DNA of 64,000 bases, taken from Lachnospiraceae bacterium. Lineage in GTDB: Bacteria; Bacillota; Clostridia; Lachnospirales; Lachnospiraceae. The stretch covers positions 559,672 to 623,671 of the forward strand of contig LR698958.1 in the NCBI GenBank assembly GCA_902381685.1, in the 5' to 3' direction. Positions 1 through 8,046 of this stretch are shown in pieces (position 1 is the first letter of the stretch; every line of letters begins with the position of its first letter). A program made the translations under genes and the position numbers. The notes below the pieces were generated by a model. It saw only the letters and a program-made list of their open reading frames with translations. It did no database searches and had not been told where the DNA came from.

Positions 1-963
1 AATCAGGAAGAGTTGAATGAAGCATTATTTGAAGTTGCAAAAAAGGCGGAGAAAGGTGTCGTGGAAGTTCGGGGAATTCACGGAAAAGAAGGGTGGATTG
101 AGGAAACATACGACACGGTCAACAGTGTATCCGGTACGATAATAGCGGATACGGGAGTGGAAGTTCTTATTTTGGCAAATAATTCTGTTTTAAAAGATGC
201 GGAGAGTCTGACATGCACTTTTTGTGACGGAAGTACATACGCTGCGGAGATAAAAAAACAGGATAAAAACTTGGGCATCGTCATTTTCAGTGTGAAAAAG
301 GCAGCGATGAACAGCACGACATTACGTCAGGTAAGCACTCTTACACTTGGAAATTCCAACCTTGTTACGCAGGGAGATACATTGATTGCACTTGGTAAAC
401 CTTTCGGATATACAAGCGGCATCAGTTATGGCATAGCAAGTGCAGTGGATAAAGAAGTGTCTTTTGCAGATGGGGATTACCGAATGATTTTGTCTGATAT
501 TCCGGGCAGCGGTAGTGGCAGCGGTATTTTAATTAATACGGCGGGCGAAGTTGTCGGTATGATCAAACCGAATTTATCCGGCAGTGAAAATGTAACTACA
601 ACGAATGCACTGGCGATTTCAGACTTGAAAACAGTGATTGAACTTTTATCCAACGGAAGAGGCGTTTCCTATGTGGGAATTACAGGGACGGAGATTACGG
701 GAAAAATTTCCGAAGAACAGGGGCTTCCGGAGGGAGTGTATGTTAAGAATGTAGATTCGGATTCTCCTGCGATGAAGGCGGGTATTCAGTGTGGAGACAT
801 TATCACAAGTGTAGGGAAAACAAAAGTGACTACACAGGACGCATATCAGAGCGCCATCTTGGAATACGAGCCGGGAAGACAGATAGAATTAAGTGGAAAA
901 CGAAGAAGCAATAACGGTTATGTAGAAATCAAATTTACCGTAACCGTGGGAAGTAAAGAGTAG
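1..963 (+). CDS. HtrA/DegP-like S1C serine protease homologue with PDZ domain, catalytically degenerate, 5'-partial
   Basis: The reading frame is open from base 1, so the N terminus (normally a cytosolic tail and one membrane helix) lies outside the window. What remains is a trypsin-like beta-barrel region followed by one PDZ domain over about the last 100 residues (core GVYVKNVDSDSPAMKAGI, then GDIITSVG). Aligned by eye to HtrA, the His motif TNNHVV reads ANNSVL (Ser codon 184-186), the Asp motif DLAV reads NLGI (Asn codon 268-270), and GNSGGPL reads GSGSGIL with Gly at the nucleophile position (517-519). All three triad residues therefore appear to be lost while the fold and PDZ persist. 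I infer a substrate-binding pseudoprotease at the cell envelope rather than an active protease. The fold assignment is firm; the role is not. Confidence 0.8.
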   Translation, partial: NQEELNEALFEVAKKAEKGVVEVRGIHGKEGWIEETYDTVNSVSGTIIADTGVEVLILANNSVLKDAESLTCTFCDGSTYAAEIKKQDKNLGIVIFSVKKAAMNSTTLRQVSTLTLGNSNLVTQGDTLIALGKPFGYTSGISYGIASAVDKEVSFADGDYRMILSDIPGSGSGSGILINTAGEVVGMIKPNLSGSENVTTTNALAISDLKTVIELLSNGRGVSYVGITGTEITGKISEEQGLPEGVYVKNVDSDSPAMKAGIQCGDIITSVGKTKVTTQDAYQSAILEYEPGRQIELSGKRRSNNGYVEIKFTVTVGSKE

Positions 964-1007
964 TGGGATTCGTTTTTTAGAAAAAATAGAAAAGAAAGAG
1001 GAAAGAA

Positions 1008-1949
1008 ATGAAATATATTAACACGTTACATGAAGGGGAGACAGTCAGGGACATTTACTTATGTAAAACAAAACGGTCTGCGGAAACAAGAAATGGAAAA
1101 CCGTATGATAATCTGCTCCTACAGGACAAAACAGGAACGCTGGACGGGAAAGTGTGGGATCCAAATTCAAGCGGAATAGCAGACTATGATGAAATGGACT
1201 TCATCGAAGTGTTTGGAGAAGTCATCAGTTACAACGGCACACTGCAGTTAAATATCCGTCAGATCCGAAAAGCGTTTGAGGACGAATACAATCCGGCAGA
1301 CTATATGCCTACAAGTGAAAAAAGTGTAGACGTCATGTATGATGAACTGCTTGGATACATCAGACAGGTAAACAATCCATATCTGCATAAGGCGTTAGAG
1401 CATTATTTTGTCGATGATGAAGCATTTATCAGACAATTCAAAGCACATTCAGCGGCAAAAACAGTACATCACGGATTCGCCGGAGGCTTGTTAGAACATA
1501 CATTAAGCATTGTAAAGCTGTGCGAATACTATGTGGGAGCATATCCGATTTTAAACAAAGATTTATTATTTACAGCGGCAATCTTCCATGACATTGGGAA
1601 AACAAAAGAATTATCCGCATTTCCGGAAAACGACTACACAGACGATGGACAGTTATTAGGACATATCGTGATCGGTGTGGAAATGATACATGATGCAATT
1701 CGCACGATTGACGGTTTCCCGGAAAAATTGGCAAGCGAACTAAAACACTGCATTTTGGCACATCACGGAGAACTGGAATACGGCTCACCGAAAAAACCAG
1801 CGCTTGCAGAGGCGGTTGCCTTGAATTTCGCGGACAGCACAGATGCAAAAATGCAGACATTAACAGAAATATTCAAAGATAAACAGGGAAGCGAATGGAT
1901 CGGGTATAATCGATTGTTTGAATCGAACTTAAGAAGAACCAGTTTGTGA
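1008..1949 (+). CDS. yhaM: 3'-5' exoribonuclease YhaM family (OB-fold plus HD domain)
   Basis: A 313-residue protein of the usual YhaM length. An N-terminal OB-fold nucleic-acid-binding domain covers about residues 10-90 (GTLDGKVWD). An HD hydrolase domain follows from about 150, with HHGFAGGLLEHT and the metal-binding FHDIGK pair. Family members are cytoplasmic, metal-dependent 3'-5' exoribonucleases acting in RNA turnover, and some act on single-stranded DNA. The start is supported by a GAGGAAAG ribosome site just upstream. It follows the HtrA-like gene by 44 bases with no terminator visible between them, so the two may be co-transcribed. Confidence 0.88.
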   Translation: MKYINTLHEGETVRDIYLCKTKRSAETRNGKPYDNLLLQDKTGTLDGKVWDPNSSGIADYDEMDFIEVFGEVISYNGTLQLNIRQIRKAFEDEYNPADYMPTSEKSVDVMYDELLGYIRQVNNPYLHKALEHYFVDDEAFIRQFKAHSAAKTVHHGFAGGLLEHTLSIVKLCEYYVGAYPILNKDLLFTAAIFHDIGKTKELSAFPENDYTDDGQLLGHIVIGVEMIHDAIRTIDGFPEKLASELKHCILAHHGELEYGSPKKPALAEAVALNFADSTDAKMQTLTEIFKDKQGSEWIGYNRLFESNLRRTSL

Positions 1950-1961
1950 AAAAAGTGTGAA

Positions 1962-1998
1962 CGGGGACGTAGTAAAATGAAGAAATGCTACGTCCCCG
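1962..1998. repeat. 11-bp perfect inverted repeat (REP-like hairpin)
   Basis: CGGGGACGTAG at 1962-1972 is exactly complementary to CTACGTCCCCG at 1988-1998, with a 15-base AT-rich loop. There is no T-run on either side, so it is not a standard intrinsic terminator. It lies between the yhaM and rlmD genes. The GGGGAC...GTCCCC arms recall short REP-type palindromes, but I see only one copy here. Confidence 0.6.
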
Positions 1999-2035
1999 AT
2001 TGAAGTTTACCGTGTCCCAAAATGAAGGAGTAAGT

Positions 2036-3700
2036 ATGAGAAAGAACGAAACAGCAGTAGTAAAAATAGAAGATATTGGCGTGAATGGTGAAGGTATAGG
2101 CAAGGTTGACGGTTATACTTTATTTGTAAAAGACGCCGTTATTGGAGACGTAGTGGATGTTAAAGTGATGAAGGCGAAAAAGAATTATGGCTATGCCAAA
2201 CTGATAAATGTTTTAGAGCCTTCAAAAGACAGAGTCCAAGCAAAATGTTCTGTAGCAAGGCAGTGCGGCGGGTGTCAGATTCAGGAACTTTCCTATGAGA
2301 AGCAACTGGAGTTTAAGGAAAAAAAGGTACGGGGAAATATAGAGAGAATCGGTGGATTTTCATCAGAATTTTTAGATTCCGTAATGGAAGAAATTTGTGG
2401 AATGGACAATCCGTTTCATTATCGGAATAAAGCACAGTTTCCGTTTGGCACGGACAAAAACGGACAGATTGTAACCGGATTTTATGCGGGACGAACTCAT
2501 CAGATTATTCCGAATATGGAGTGTGCACTGGGGTGTGAGGAAAACGGGAAAATTTTGAAAATTATTGTGGATTTCATGAACAAATATCACATTAGTGCCT
2601 ATGATGAGAAAACGGGAAAAGGGTTTGTGCGTCATGCGTTGCTCCGATTTGGTTTTACGACAAAAGAGATTATGGTCTGTCTCGTGGTAAATGGGGATAA
2701 TTTTCCTCACAGTGAAAAATTAGTGGATAACCTGCGAAAAATTGAAGGAATGACGAGTATTACTTACAGTGTCAATAAGGAAAATACAAATGTAATTATG
2801 GGAAAAAGTATTCACTTGCTTTGGGGGCAGACATATATCACAGACTATATAGGCAATGTGAAATACCAGATTTCTCCGCTTTCATTTTATCAGGTAAATC
2901 CGAAGCAGACGGAGAATTTATATCAGTATGCTCTTGAATATGCAGGGCTGACCGGTGAGGAAACGGTCTGGGATTTATATTGTGGAATTGGTACGATTTC
3001 TCTGTTTTTGGCGCAGAAAGCGAAAAAAGTGTATGGCGTGGAAATTGTTCCGCAGGCGATTGAAGATGCGAAGAGAAATGCTGATATTAATGGAATTGAA
3101 AATGCAGAATTTTTTGTGGGGAAAGCGGAGGAGATTTTGCCGGAATACTATGAAAACTATGCCAGGGAACATGACGGTGAAAAGGCGTATGCAGATGTGA
3201 TTGTTGTTGACCCGCCGAGAAAAGGCTGTGATGAGACATTGCTTCGTACGATGACGGATATGAGTCCCGAGAGGATTGTGTATGTGAGTTGCGATTCAGC
3301 TACACTGGCGAGGGATTTGAAGTATTTGTGTGAGAATGGATATGAACTTCAGAAAGTAAGGGCGGTAGATATGTTTCCGAACACGGTTCATGTGGAAACG
3401 GTTGTCAAACTGGTTAGAAAAAAGCCCGACACATATATCGACATTACCGTAGATATGAATGAGATTGATTTGATCGCTTCCGAAGCAAAAGCAACTTATC
3501 AGGGAATTAAGGATTACATTAAGGAAAAATACGATGTGAAGGTGTCTTCGCTGTATATCGCAAAGGTAAAACAAAAGTATGGAATTATAGAACGAGAAAA
3601 CTATAGTACTTCCAAGTCAGAAAATGCAAAGCAGCCACAGTGTCCGCCGGAGAAAGAGAAGGTGATTGAGGAAGCGTTGCGGTATTTTAAGATGATATAA
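2036..3700 (+). CDS. rlmD: 23S rRNA (uracil-C5)-methyltransferase, RlmD/RumA family, with C-terminal extra module
   Basis: SAM-dependent tRNA/rRNA uracil-C5 methyltransferase. An N-terminal TRAM domain (residues 1-60) is followed by an iron-sulfur cysteine cluster (CSVARQCGGC, with a later Cys in ECALGC). The methyltransferase domain has the SAM loop DLYCGIGTIS, the VVDPPRKGC motif and the catalytic-cysteine motif YVSCDSATLARD. The start at 2036 is chosen because GAAGGAG sits seven bases upstream; the in-frame ATG at 1985 lies inside a hairpin and has no ribosome site. About 90 residues follow the methyltransferase fold, with SSLYIAKVKQKYGI and QPQCPPEKEKVIEEAL. From memory I have seen this small module on Lachnospiraceae homologues, but its role is unknown. 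Which uracil is modified cannot be read from sequence. Confidence 0.88.
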   Translation: MRKNETAVVKIEDIGVNGEGIGKVDGYTLFVKDAVIGDVVDVKVMKAKKNYGYAKLINVLEPSKDRVQAKCSVARQCGGCQIQELSYEKQLEFKEKKVRGNIERIGGFSSEFLDSVMEEICGMDNPFHYRNKAQFPFGTDKNGQIVTGFYAGRTHQIIPNMECALGCEENGKILKIIVDFMNKYHISAYDEKTGKGFVRHALLRFGFTTKEIMVCLVVNGDNFPHSEKLVDNLRKIEGMTSITYSVNKENTNVIMGKSIHLLWGQTYITDYIGNVKYQISPLSFYQVNPKQTENLYQYALEYAGLTGEETVWDLYCGIGTISLFLAQKAKKVYGVEIVPQAIEDAKRNADINGIENAEFFVGKAEEILPEYYENYAREHDGEKAYADVIVVDPPRKGCDETLLRTMTDMSPERIVYVSCDSATLARDLKYLCENGYELQKVRAVDMFPNTVHVETVVKLVRKKPDTYIDITVDMNEIDLIASEAKATYQGIKDYIKEKYDVKVSSLYIAKVKQKYGIIERENYSTSKSENAKQPQCPPEKEKVIEEALRYFKMI

Positions 3701-3747
3701 CAGAAAAATGGTTTGTTTTACAAAAAAGATAAAGGAGATAAGGTATT

Positions 3748-6123
3748 ATGCAACCATATAAAGTTTGGCTTTTTTCAGATTTATTAGAAAAAAATAAGAG
3801 AGTATTTAAAGTACCAGTTTATCAGCGTAATTATGATTGGAATAATATACAGTGTGAAAAACTTTATCAGGATATAATGATTGCAAATGAACGTGATCAC
3901 AAACACTTTACTGGAACAATAGTATACATAGTTGGTATTGATGGCAGTAAATTAAATGAAGTTTTGATTATAGATGGACAGCAACGCCTTACAACAGTAT
4001 ATATTCTCTTAAAAGCACTTTATGATGCTGCAAAGGGAGTATCTGTAAGAATTGAAACTGAAATAGAAGAAGTGATGTTTAATCGGAATTGTGACGAGAA
4101 ATATAAACTAAAATTAAAGCCAGTAAAAACAGATAATGCACAATTGTGTCTTTTGATTCAAGATAAAGTTGATGAGATGGACAGAAATTCCAATATTTAT
4201 AAAAATTATATTTGCTTTAAAAATCTGATTAACAAAACATTGCAATCAGGATTAGAAGTAAATGATATTCTTAATGGAATTAAGAAATTGGAAATGGTAG
4301 AAATTGTACTTGATAAATCACAAGGAGATGAACCACAAAAAATATTTGAGTCAATTAACTCTACAGGATTAGAATTAAGTTTAGCAGATAAAATCAGAAA
4401 TTATTTGCTGATGGACGATAATAATCAAGATGAACTTTATGAAAACTATTGGTCGGTTATTGAAAAGAATGTTGGATATCGTAATCTTGGAGATTTTGCC
4501 ATTAATTTTTTAAATTCGCAAATCAGCAAGTCAGTAAACGGTAAGAATGCGTATCGTTTATTTAAAGAACATTGTGAAGAAAATCATTTGAGTCACGAAG
4601 ATGTATTAAAAAAATTAAAGAGAATGTCAAAATCTTACGGGGCGTTTATTGGTGAAAATCATTATTACAGCAAGGAGATTTTGGATTACCTACGGGCTTT
4701 CTATACCATCAAACAAACAACGGTTCTTCCATTTCTTTTTCGAGTTTTTGATGATTACGAAGATGGAAATATTGATGAAACTACACTTCTTAAAGTATTA
4801 AATTATTTGTTGACCTATTTTGTCAGGGTTACTGCTTGCGAAATTAATAAGAATTTGTCTAAGTTTATGAAGGCTATGTATGACAGATTTTTTGATGGGA
4901 ATTATGAAAAGTATTACGAAAAATTGGTAATATTTCTTAATGATTTAAGAGCTAACGACCGAATGCCGACAGATGCAGAATTTGAAAAAGCACTTATTCA
5001 TACGCCATTATACAAGAAACCAATTTGTAAGTTTGTGCTTTCTGTGATTGAAAATTCGTCTAAAGAGCATATTGATATCTCTAATCTGACGATAGAGCAT
5101 ATTTTGCCGCAAAAAGAAAATGCAGCTGTATGGAAAAAGGAAGTTGGAAATGACTACAGGAGAGTTTATGAAATATATCTGCATACACTCGGTAATTTGA
5201 CAATAACTGGGCATAATAGTGAATTAGGAACAAAGTCATTTGCAGACAAGAAGAAAATTATTCGTGAAAATTCAAAGGCAAATATTTTGAATAAAGAAGT
5301 TTTGGCGGCAGAGAAATGGGATGAAGAATCCATTCGAAACAGAGCAAAGGTACTTGCCAATATATTGATTGGTAAATTTAATTATGTGGAACTACATTCT
5401 GATTTGAATGAACTCAATGAATTAAGTTTTGGTGTTAATAGTGGCATAGATTTTTCAAACACTAAACCGGAAGGATTCGCGTTTGTCGGTGAGTACACAA
5501 AGACATTAAGTTGGGTAGATCTTCTGACAAAATTCATCAGCATTGCTTATGATTTGGATGAAGATACATTTAGTGATTTAGCAGCGAGCAACTATTCATT
5601 GCCGAATGCGGATAGAACATATATTAGTAATGACGAAAGAAAACTTCGTAAAGCTAAACAGATTGATAATAGCGGAATTTATTTTGAAACCAATTTATCA
5701 ACTAATAATATTATCTCGTTTATAAAAAATTTGTTAGAAAAAATGAATTTGGATATAGATGATTTTAGTTTTTCTCTTTCAGAAGCTCCATTTGATATTA
5801 ATGATGAAAATACATGGTCAGAAGGAATGTTACCGGTAGCAAAGTTGTTTTATAATTTGATTGAGGAACTTATCAAACAAACAAAAATTACAGAAGAAGA
5901 AATTGAACAACTAAAAACAAAAGAATATACAAAGAGTTTATTTAGAGCCACAGACTATCCTGCTGTTGCAAATAATCGAACAGATAATATGGGGAATTCA
6001 TTACACAAGCGATACAGAACTAAAGAATTGCAATTTAATGGGAAGAATATCTATATCTCTACTCAATTTTTTGAAACGGATAGAAGTGCTGTAATCCAAT
6101 GGTATAAAGCACATTTAAGTTAA
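3748..6123 (+). CDS. DUF262-DUF1524 protein, GmrSD/SspE-like restriction candidate
   Basis: A 791-residue protein with the two halves of a GmrSD/SspE-type enzyme in one chain. The N-terminal DUF262 (ParB/sulfiredoxin-like) domain carries PVYQRNYDW and the nucleotide-site motif IDGQQRLTT. The DUF1524 HNH-like nuclease domain, about residues 440-520, carries EHILPQ and LGNLTITGHN. A further C-terminal region of about 200 residues, ending near KNIYISTQFFETDR, is not recognised. Relatives are nucleotide-dependent type IV restriction enzymes that attack modified phage DNA; that role here is inferred. The DNA is strikingly AT-rich (3781-3840 is 25% G+C by hand count) and is followed by mobile-element remnants, suggesting horizontal acquisition. 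The ribosome site AAAGGAGATA supports the start. No partner restriction or modification gene is adjacent. Confidence 0.8.
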   Translation: MQPYKVWLFSDLLEKNKRVFKVPVYQRNYDWNNIQCEKLYQDIMIANERDHKHFTGTIVYIVGIDGSKLNEVLIIDGQQRLTTVYILLKALYDAAKGVSVRIETEIEEVMFNRNCDEKYKLKLKPVKTDNAQLCLLIQDKVDEMDRNSNIYKNYICFKNLINKTLQSGLEVNDILNGIKKLEMVEIVLDKSQGDEPQKIFESINSTGLELSLADKIRNYLLMDDNNQDELYENYWSVIEKNVGYRNLGDFAINFLNSQISKSVNGKNAYRLFKEHCEENHLSHEDVLKKLKRMSKSYGAFIGENHYYSKEILDYLRAFYTIKQTTVLPFLFRVFDDYEDGNIDETTLLKVLNYLLTYFVRVTACEINKNLSKFMKAMYDRFFDGNYEKYYEKLVIFLNDLRANDRMPTDAEFEKALIHTPLYKKPICKFVLSVIENSSKEHIDISNLTIEHILPQKENAAVWKKEVGNDYRRVYEIYLHTLGNLTITGHNSELGTKSFADKKKIIRENSKANILNKEVLAAEKWDEESIRNRAKVLANILIGKFNYVELHSDLNELNELSFGVNSGIDFSNTKPEGFAFVGEYTKTLSWVDLLTKFISIAYDLDEDTFSDLAASNYSLPNADRTYISNDERKLRKAKQIDNSGIYFETNLSTNNIISFIKNLLEKMNLDIDDFSFSLSEAPFDINDENTWSEGMLPVAKLFYNLIEELIKQTKITEEEIEQLKTKEYTKSLFRATDYPAVANNRTDNMGNSLHKRYRTKELQFNGKNIYISTQFFETDRSAVIQWYKAHLS

Positions 6124-6154
6124 TAAAGTATGTTGGTTAGTGATAATCGGCACA

Positions 6155-6184
6155 TTGGAAATAATAAAAATCCTTTTGTAAAAT
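6155..6184 (+). promoter_or_regulatory. possible promoter for the TnpV-like gene
   Basis: TTGGAA (6155-6160), an 18-base spacer and TAAAAT (6179-6184) precede the AGGAGG ribosome site of the small gene at 6217. It is a plausible sigma-A-type promoter but not a strong match. Confidence 0.35.
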
Positions 6185-6216
6185 GATAGTACAATCAAAT
6201 TACAGGAGGATTTTTT

Positions 6217-6444
6217 ATGATAACATTATTTGAACAACAGGGTGGTATATATTACAATCAGGGCGATTATTTTATCCCCTGTGTGGAAACCAAAGAGCAA
6301 GGAGATTTACATATCGGCGTGTGGGCAAATCGTCATCGGCAGTATCTCAAACAATATCATCGAGTGAGATATTACAATCTTTTAACTTCGGAAAAGTTGT
6401 ACGAGTATCTTGCTGACATCGAAGAACAAGGGGGATTGCGATGA
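6217..6444 (+). CDS. TnpV-like transposon protein, short form
   Basis: A 75-residue protein resembling the N-terminal part of TnpV proteins of Tn4451-type and related elements: opening LFEQQGGIYY, then GDYFIP and the basic motif HRQYLKQYHRVRYYNLL. Family members are usually near 120 residues, so this copy ends early or represents a short subtype. A perfect AGGAGG lies eight bases before the ATG. Its last bases overlap the next start (ATGA), so the pair is translationally coupled. The function of TnpV is not known; it marks mobile-element cargo. Confidence 0.65.
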   Translation: MITLFEQQGGIYYNQGDYFIPCVETKEQGDLHIGVWANRHRQYLKQYHRVRYYNLLTSEKLYEYLADIEEQGGLR

Positions 6445-6725
6445 CAATGCAGCAAATAGTTCAACAGTTTCAGGACGAAGTCATGGAAGCACATTTGAGA
6501 AAACTGCGGGCAGAGGATGAAGGGTATCAAGAAATTGAAAGGGAATTATTGAGATTGTCACATAAGGTTCAAGAACATGTGAAAACGATTAGTGATAGTC
6601 AGCAAAAAATTCTTATGGAGTACAGTGATACCAGGAATAGTCAAGAATCTGCCCACTACAATTGTTTGTATCGTTCCGGAATGAAAGATGCGGTTAGGAT
6701 ATTGCAGTATTTGGAAGTGTTATAA
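6441..6725 (+). CDS. DUF6809-like small helical protein
   Basis: A 94-residue, highly charged, mostly alpha-helical protein with no signal peptide or membrane segment. It resembles DUF6809 proteins that accompany TnpV in Lachnospiraceae mobile elements, with a C-terminal CLYRSGMKDAVRILQYL motif. It overlaps the TnpV-like gene by four bases. Biochemical role unknown. Its presence supports reading 6217-8019 as the scar of a transposon or integrative element. Confidence 0.6.
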   Translation: MTMQQIVQQFQDEVMEAHLRKLRAEDEGYQEIERELLRLSHKVQEHVKTISDSQQKILMEYSDTRNSQESAHYNCLYRSGMKDAVRILQYLEVL

Positions 6726-6737
6726 GGAAAAATGCGG

Positions 6738-6761
6738 AGGTGGCAATGTTGGCCACCTTTG
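6738..6761 (+). terminator. hairpin after the DUF6809 gene
   Basis: AGGTGGC (6738-6744) pairs with GCCACCT (6752-6758) and is followed by a short, imperfect T-rich tail. Probably a weak intrinsic terminator. Confidence 0.5.
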
Positions 6762-6835
6762 TTGCATATATCATTTGACATTTTATAAATTCAGAGTGAT
6801 TACTGGACACAACAAAATGAAAATGTGGTAAGAAA

Positions 6836-7324
6836 ATGTTAAATGAAGAACAGAAAAAACAAATTCGTCAAATGGTAGAAACTGGGTGTGGTTATCGTGA
6901 AACTATGAAATGTTTGCGGATCTCCAGACAAGAAATTGTGGATTATCGTATTAAGTTGGTAGAAGAAGGGGGACACCTGCGAAAGAAAGATCTGGAGAAA
7001 GAAGAAGGAAAAATACATGCCTGTGGTGTGGGAAAGAATATCAGATTTTGTCTACAGGGAGAAAGAAAAATTCTGCAGTGATTAGTGCCGGAGAAATATT
7101 ATATACTATATCCTTCAGAACCAAGAAAAAGTGCAAGGTGTGCGTATTGCGGAAAGGTATTTAAAATGGTAAACTCAAAAAGAAAGTTCTGCAGTCATGA
7201 ATGCTATATAAAAAATCGGTTTTGGAGTAAAGAAGGTGCAACACAACTGGTCGATGCACTTATGGTTGGAGAAGATATTGTAATTCCACAGTGGCTGAAA
7301 GAAAAATTAAAAGAACGATTATAA
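6836..7324 (+). pseudogene. broken HTH plus zinc-finger protein of mobile-element type
   Basis: An N-terminal helix-turn-helix segment (MLNEEQKKQIRQMVETG) reads in one frame to a TGA at 7079-7081. The expected first zinc finger is found in a different frame, CLWCGKEYQILSTGRKK from 7018. It then needs one added base in an A-run to give FCSD, after which TAG at 7083-7085 stands where Glu or Gln is expected before CRR. The second finger, CAYCGKVF with KRKFCSHECYIKNRF, resumes in the original frame from 7085 onward. Whole proteins of this HTH-finger-finger layout are common next to recombinases in Lachnospiraceae elements. The sequence shows at least two frame changes and one nonsense change, so this copy is decayed. 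The split pieces could still be translated, but I doubt they function. Confidence 0.7.
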
Positions 7325-7515
7325 TGTGGTAGGGTATTGCGAAACTGTATTGGATACTTTAGGAGCAAAATACTTTTGTTAATTTGTATGCTATCGTACG
7401 CTTGCCACATGTGGAGACGGTATGCCTTCTACATCGAAAAACTACATCAGCATTTTAGCGATAGTGATTCAATACTAAGAGTACTTTTCAATCAGAATTT
7501 AGGAAGGAGAAATCG
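7325..7515. other. 191-base stretch without a convincing gene
   Basis: The only open frame begins at a TTG at 7337, lacks a ribosome site and resembles nothing I recognise. The stretch lies between two damaged genes and is probably non-functional relic sequence. Confidence 0.5.
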
Positions 7516-8019
7516 CTGAAGATATTAGGAACAGTTATTTTAATATTCGGAGGATTTATACTTCTATTATTGATAAAGATAAAAATAAATGCAAATAAAC
7601 CTATGGCAGAAGAGGGATACTGGGACAAGGTAAAAACAAGTGCTGAAATTGAAACAAAATATATGAGATTAGGTGACTGTATTGTAAAAACTGCAGAGTA
7701 TCCAATTGCAGGCGAAAGATGGACTAATTACGCTGTTTGGTATCCGGAAGAAATGGAATATGAAGATAAATCCTATCCGCTTATAGTTATGTCGAACGGT
7801 ACGGGAGTACAAAATTCAAAATATGAGCCGGTATTTAAACATCTTTCCTCTTGGGGATTCATCGTCATTGGAAATGATGACATATCATCTGGGCTTGGAG
7901 ATTCAGCATCTAAATCTCTTGCTTATATTATGGATTTGAGTGAGAACAAGGAATGTGTTTTTTATAAAAAAATTGATATGAGAAGTTTAATTAGCATGAA
8001 CTTATGTTATATAATTTGA
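7516..8019 (+). pseudogene. alpha/beta-hydrolase-like membrane protein, 3'-truncated
   Basis: The frame carries an N-terminal membrane helix (GTVILIFGGFILLLL) and then the beginning of a chlorophyllase/dienelactone-hydrolase-like fold with YPLIVMSNGTGV and SSWGFIVIGNDD. It stops after FYKKIDMRS, just before the region where family members carry the GHSQGG nucleophile elbow, so the catalytic Ser and His are absent. AAGGAG at 7504-7509 points to a CTG at 7516 as the start; the next usable start, TTG at 7570, would lose the helix. The gene looks deleted at its 3' end, with the next gene starting 28 bases later. Confidence 0.6.
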
Positions 8020-8046
8020 AAAAATATAGTAAGGGAAAGGAGCAAT

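Noticed and set aside
1985..2035. Upstream ATG extension of the rlmD gene
   Set aside because: The ATG lies within the hairpin and has no ribosome site, whereas ATG 2036 has GAAGGAG at the right distance.
7337..7519. Plus-strand open frame of 60 codons between two pseudogenes
   Set aside because: TTG start without ribosome site, no recognisable pattern, lies in relic DNA.
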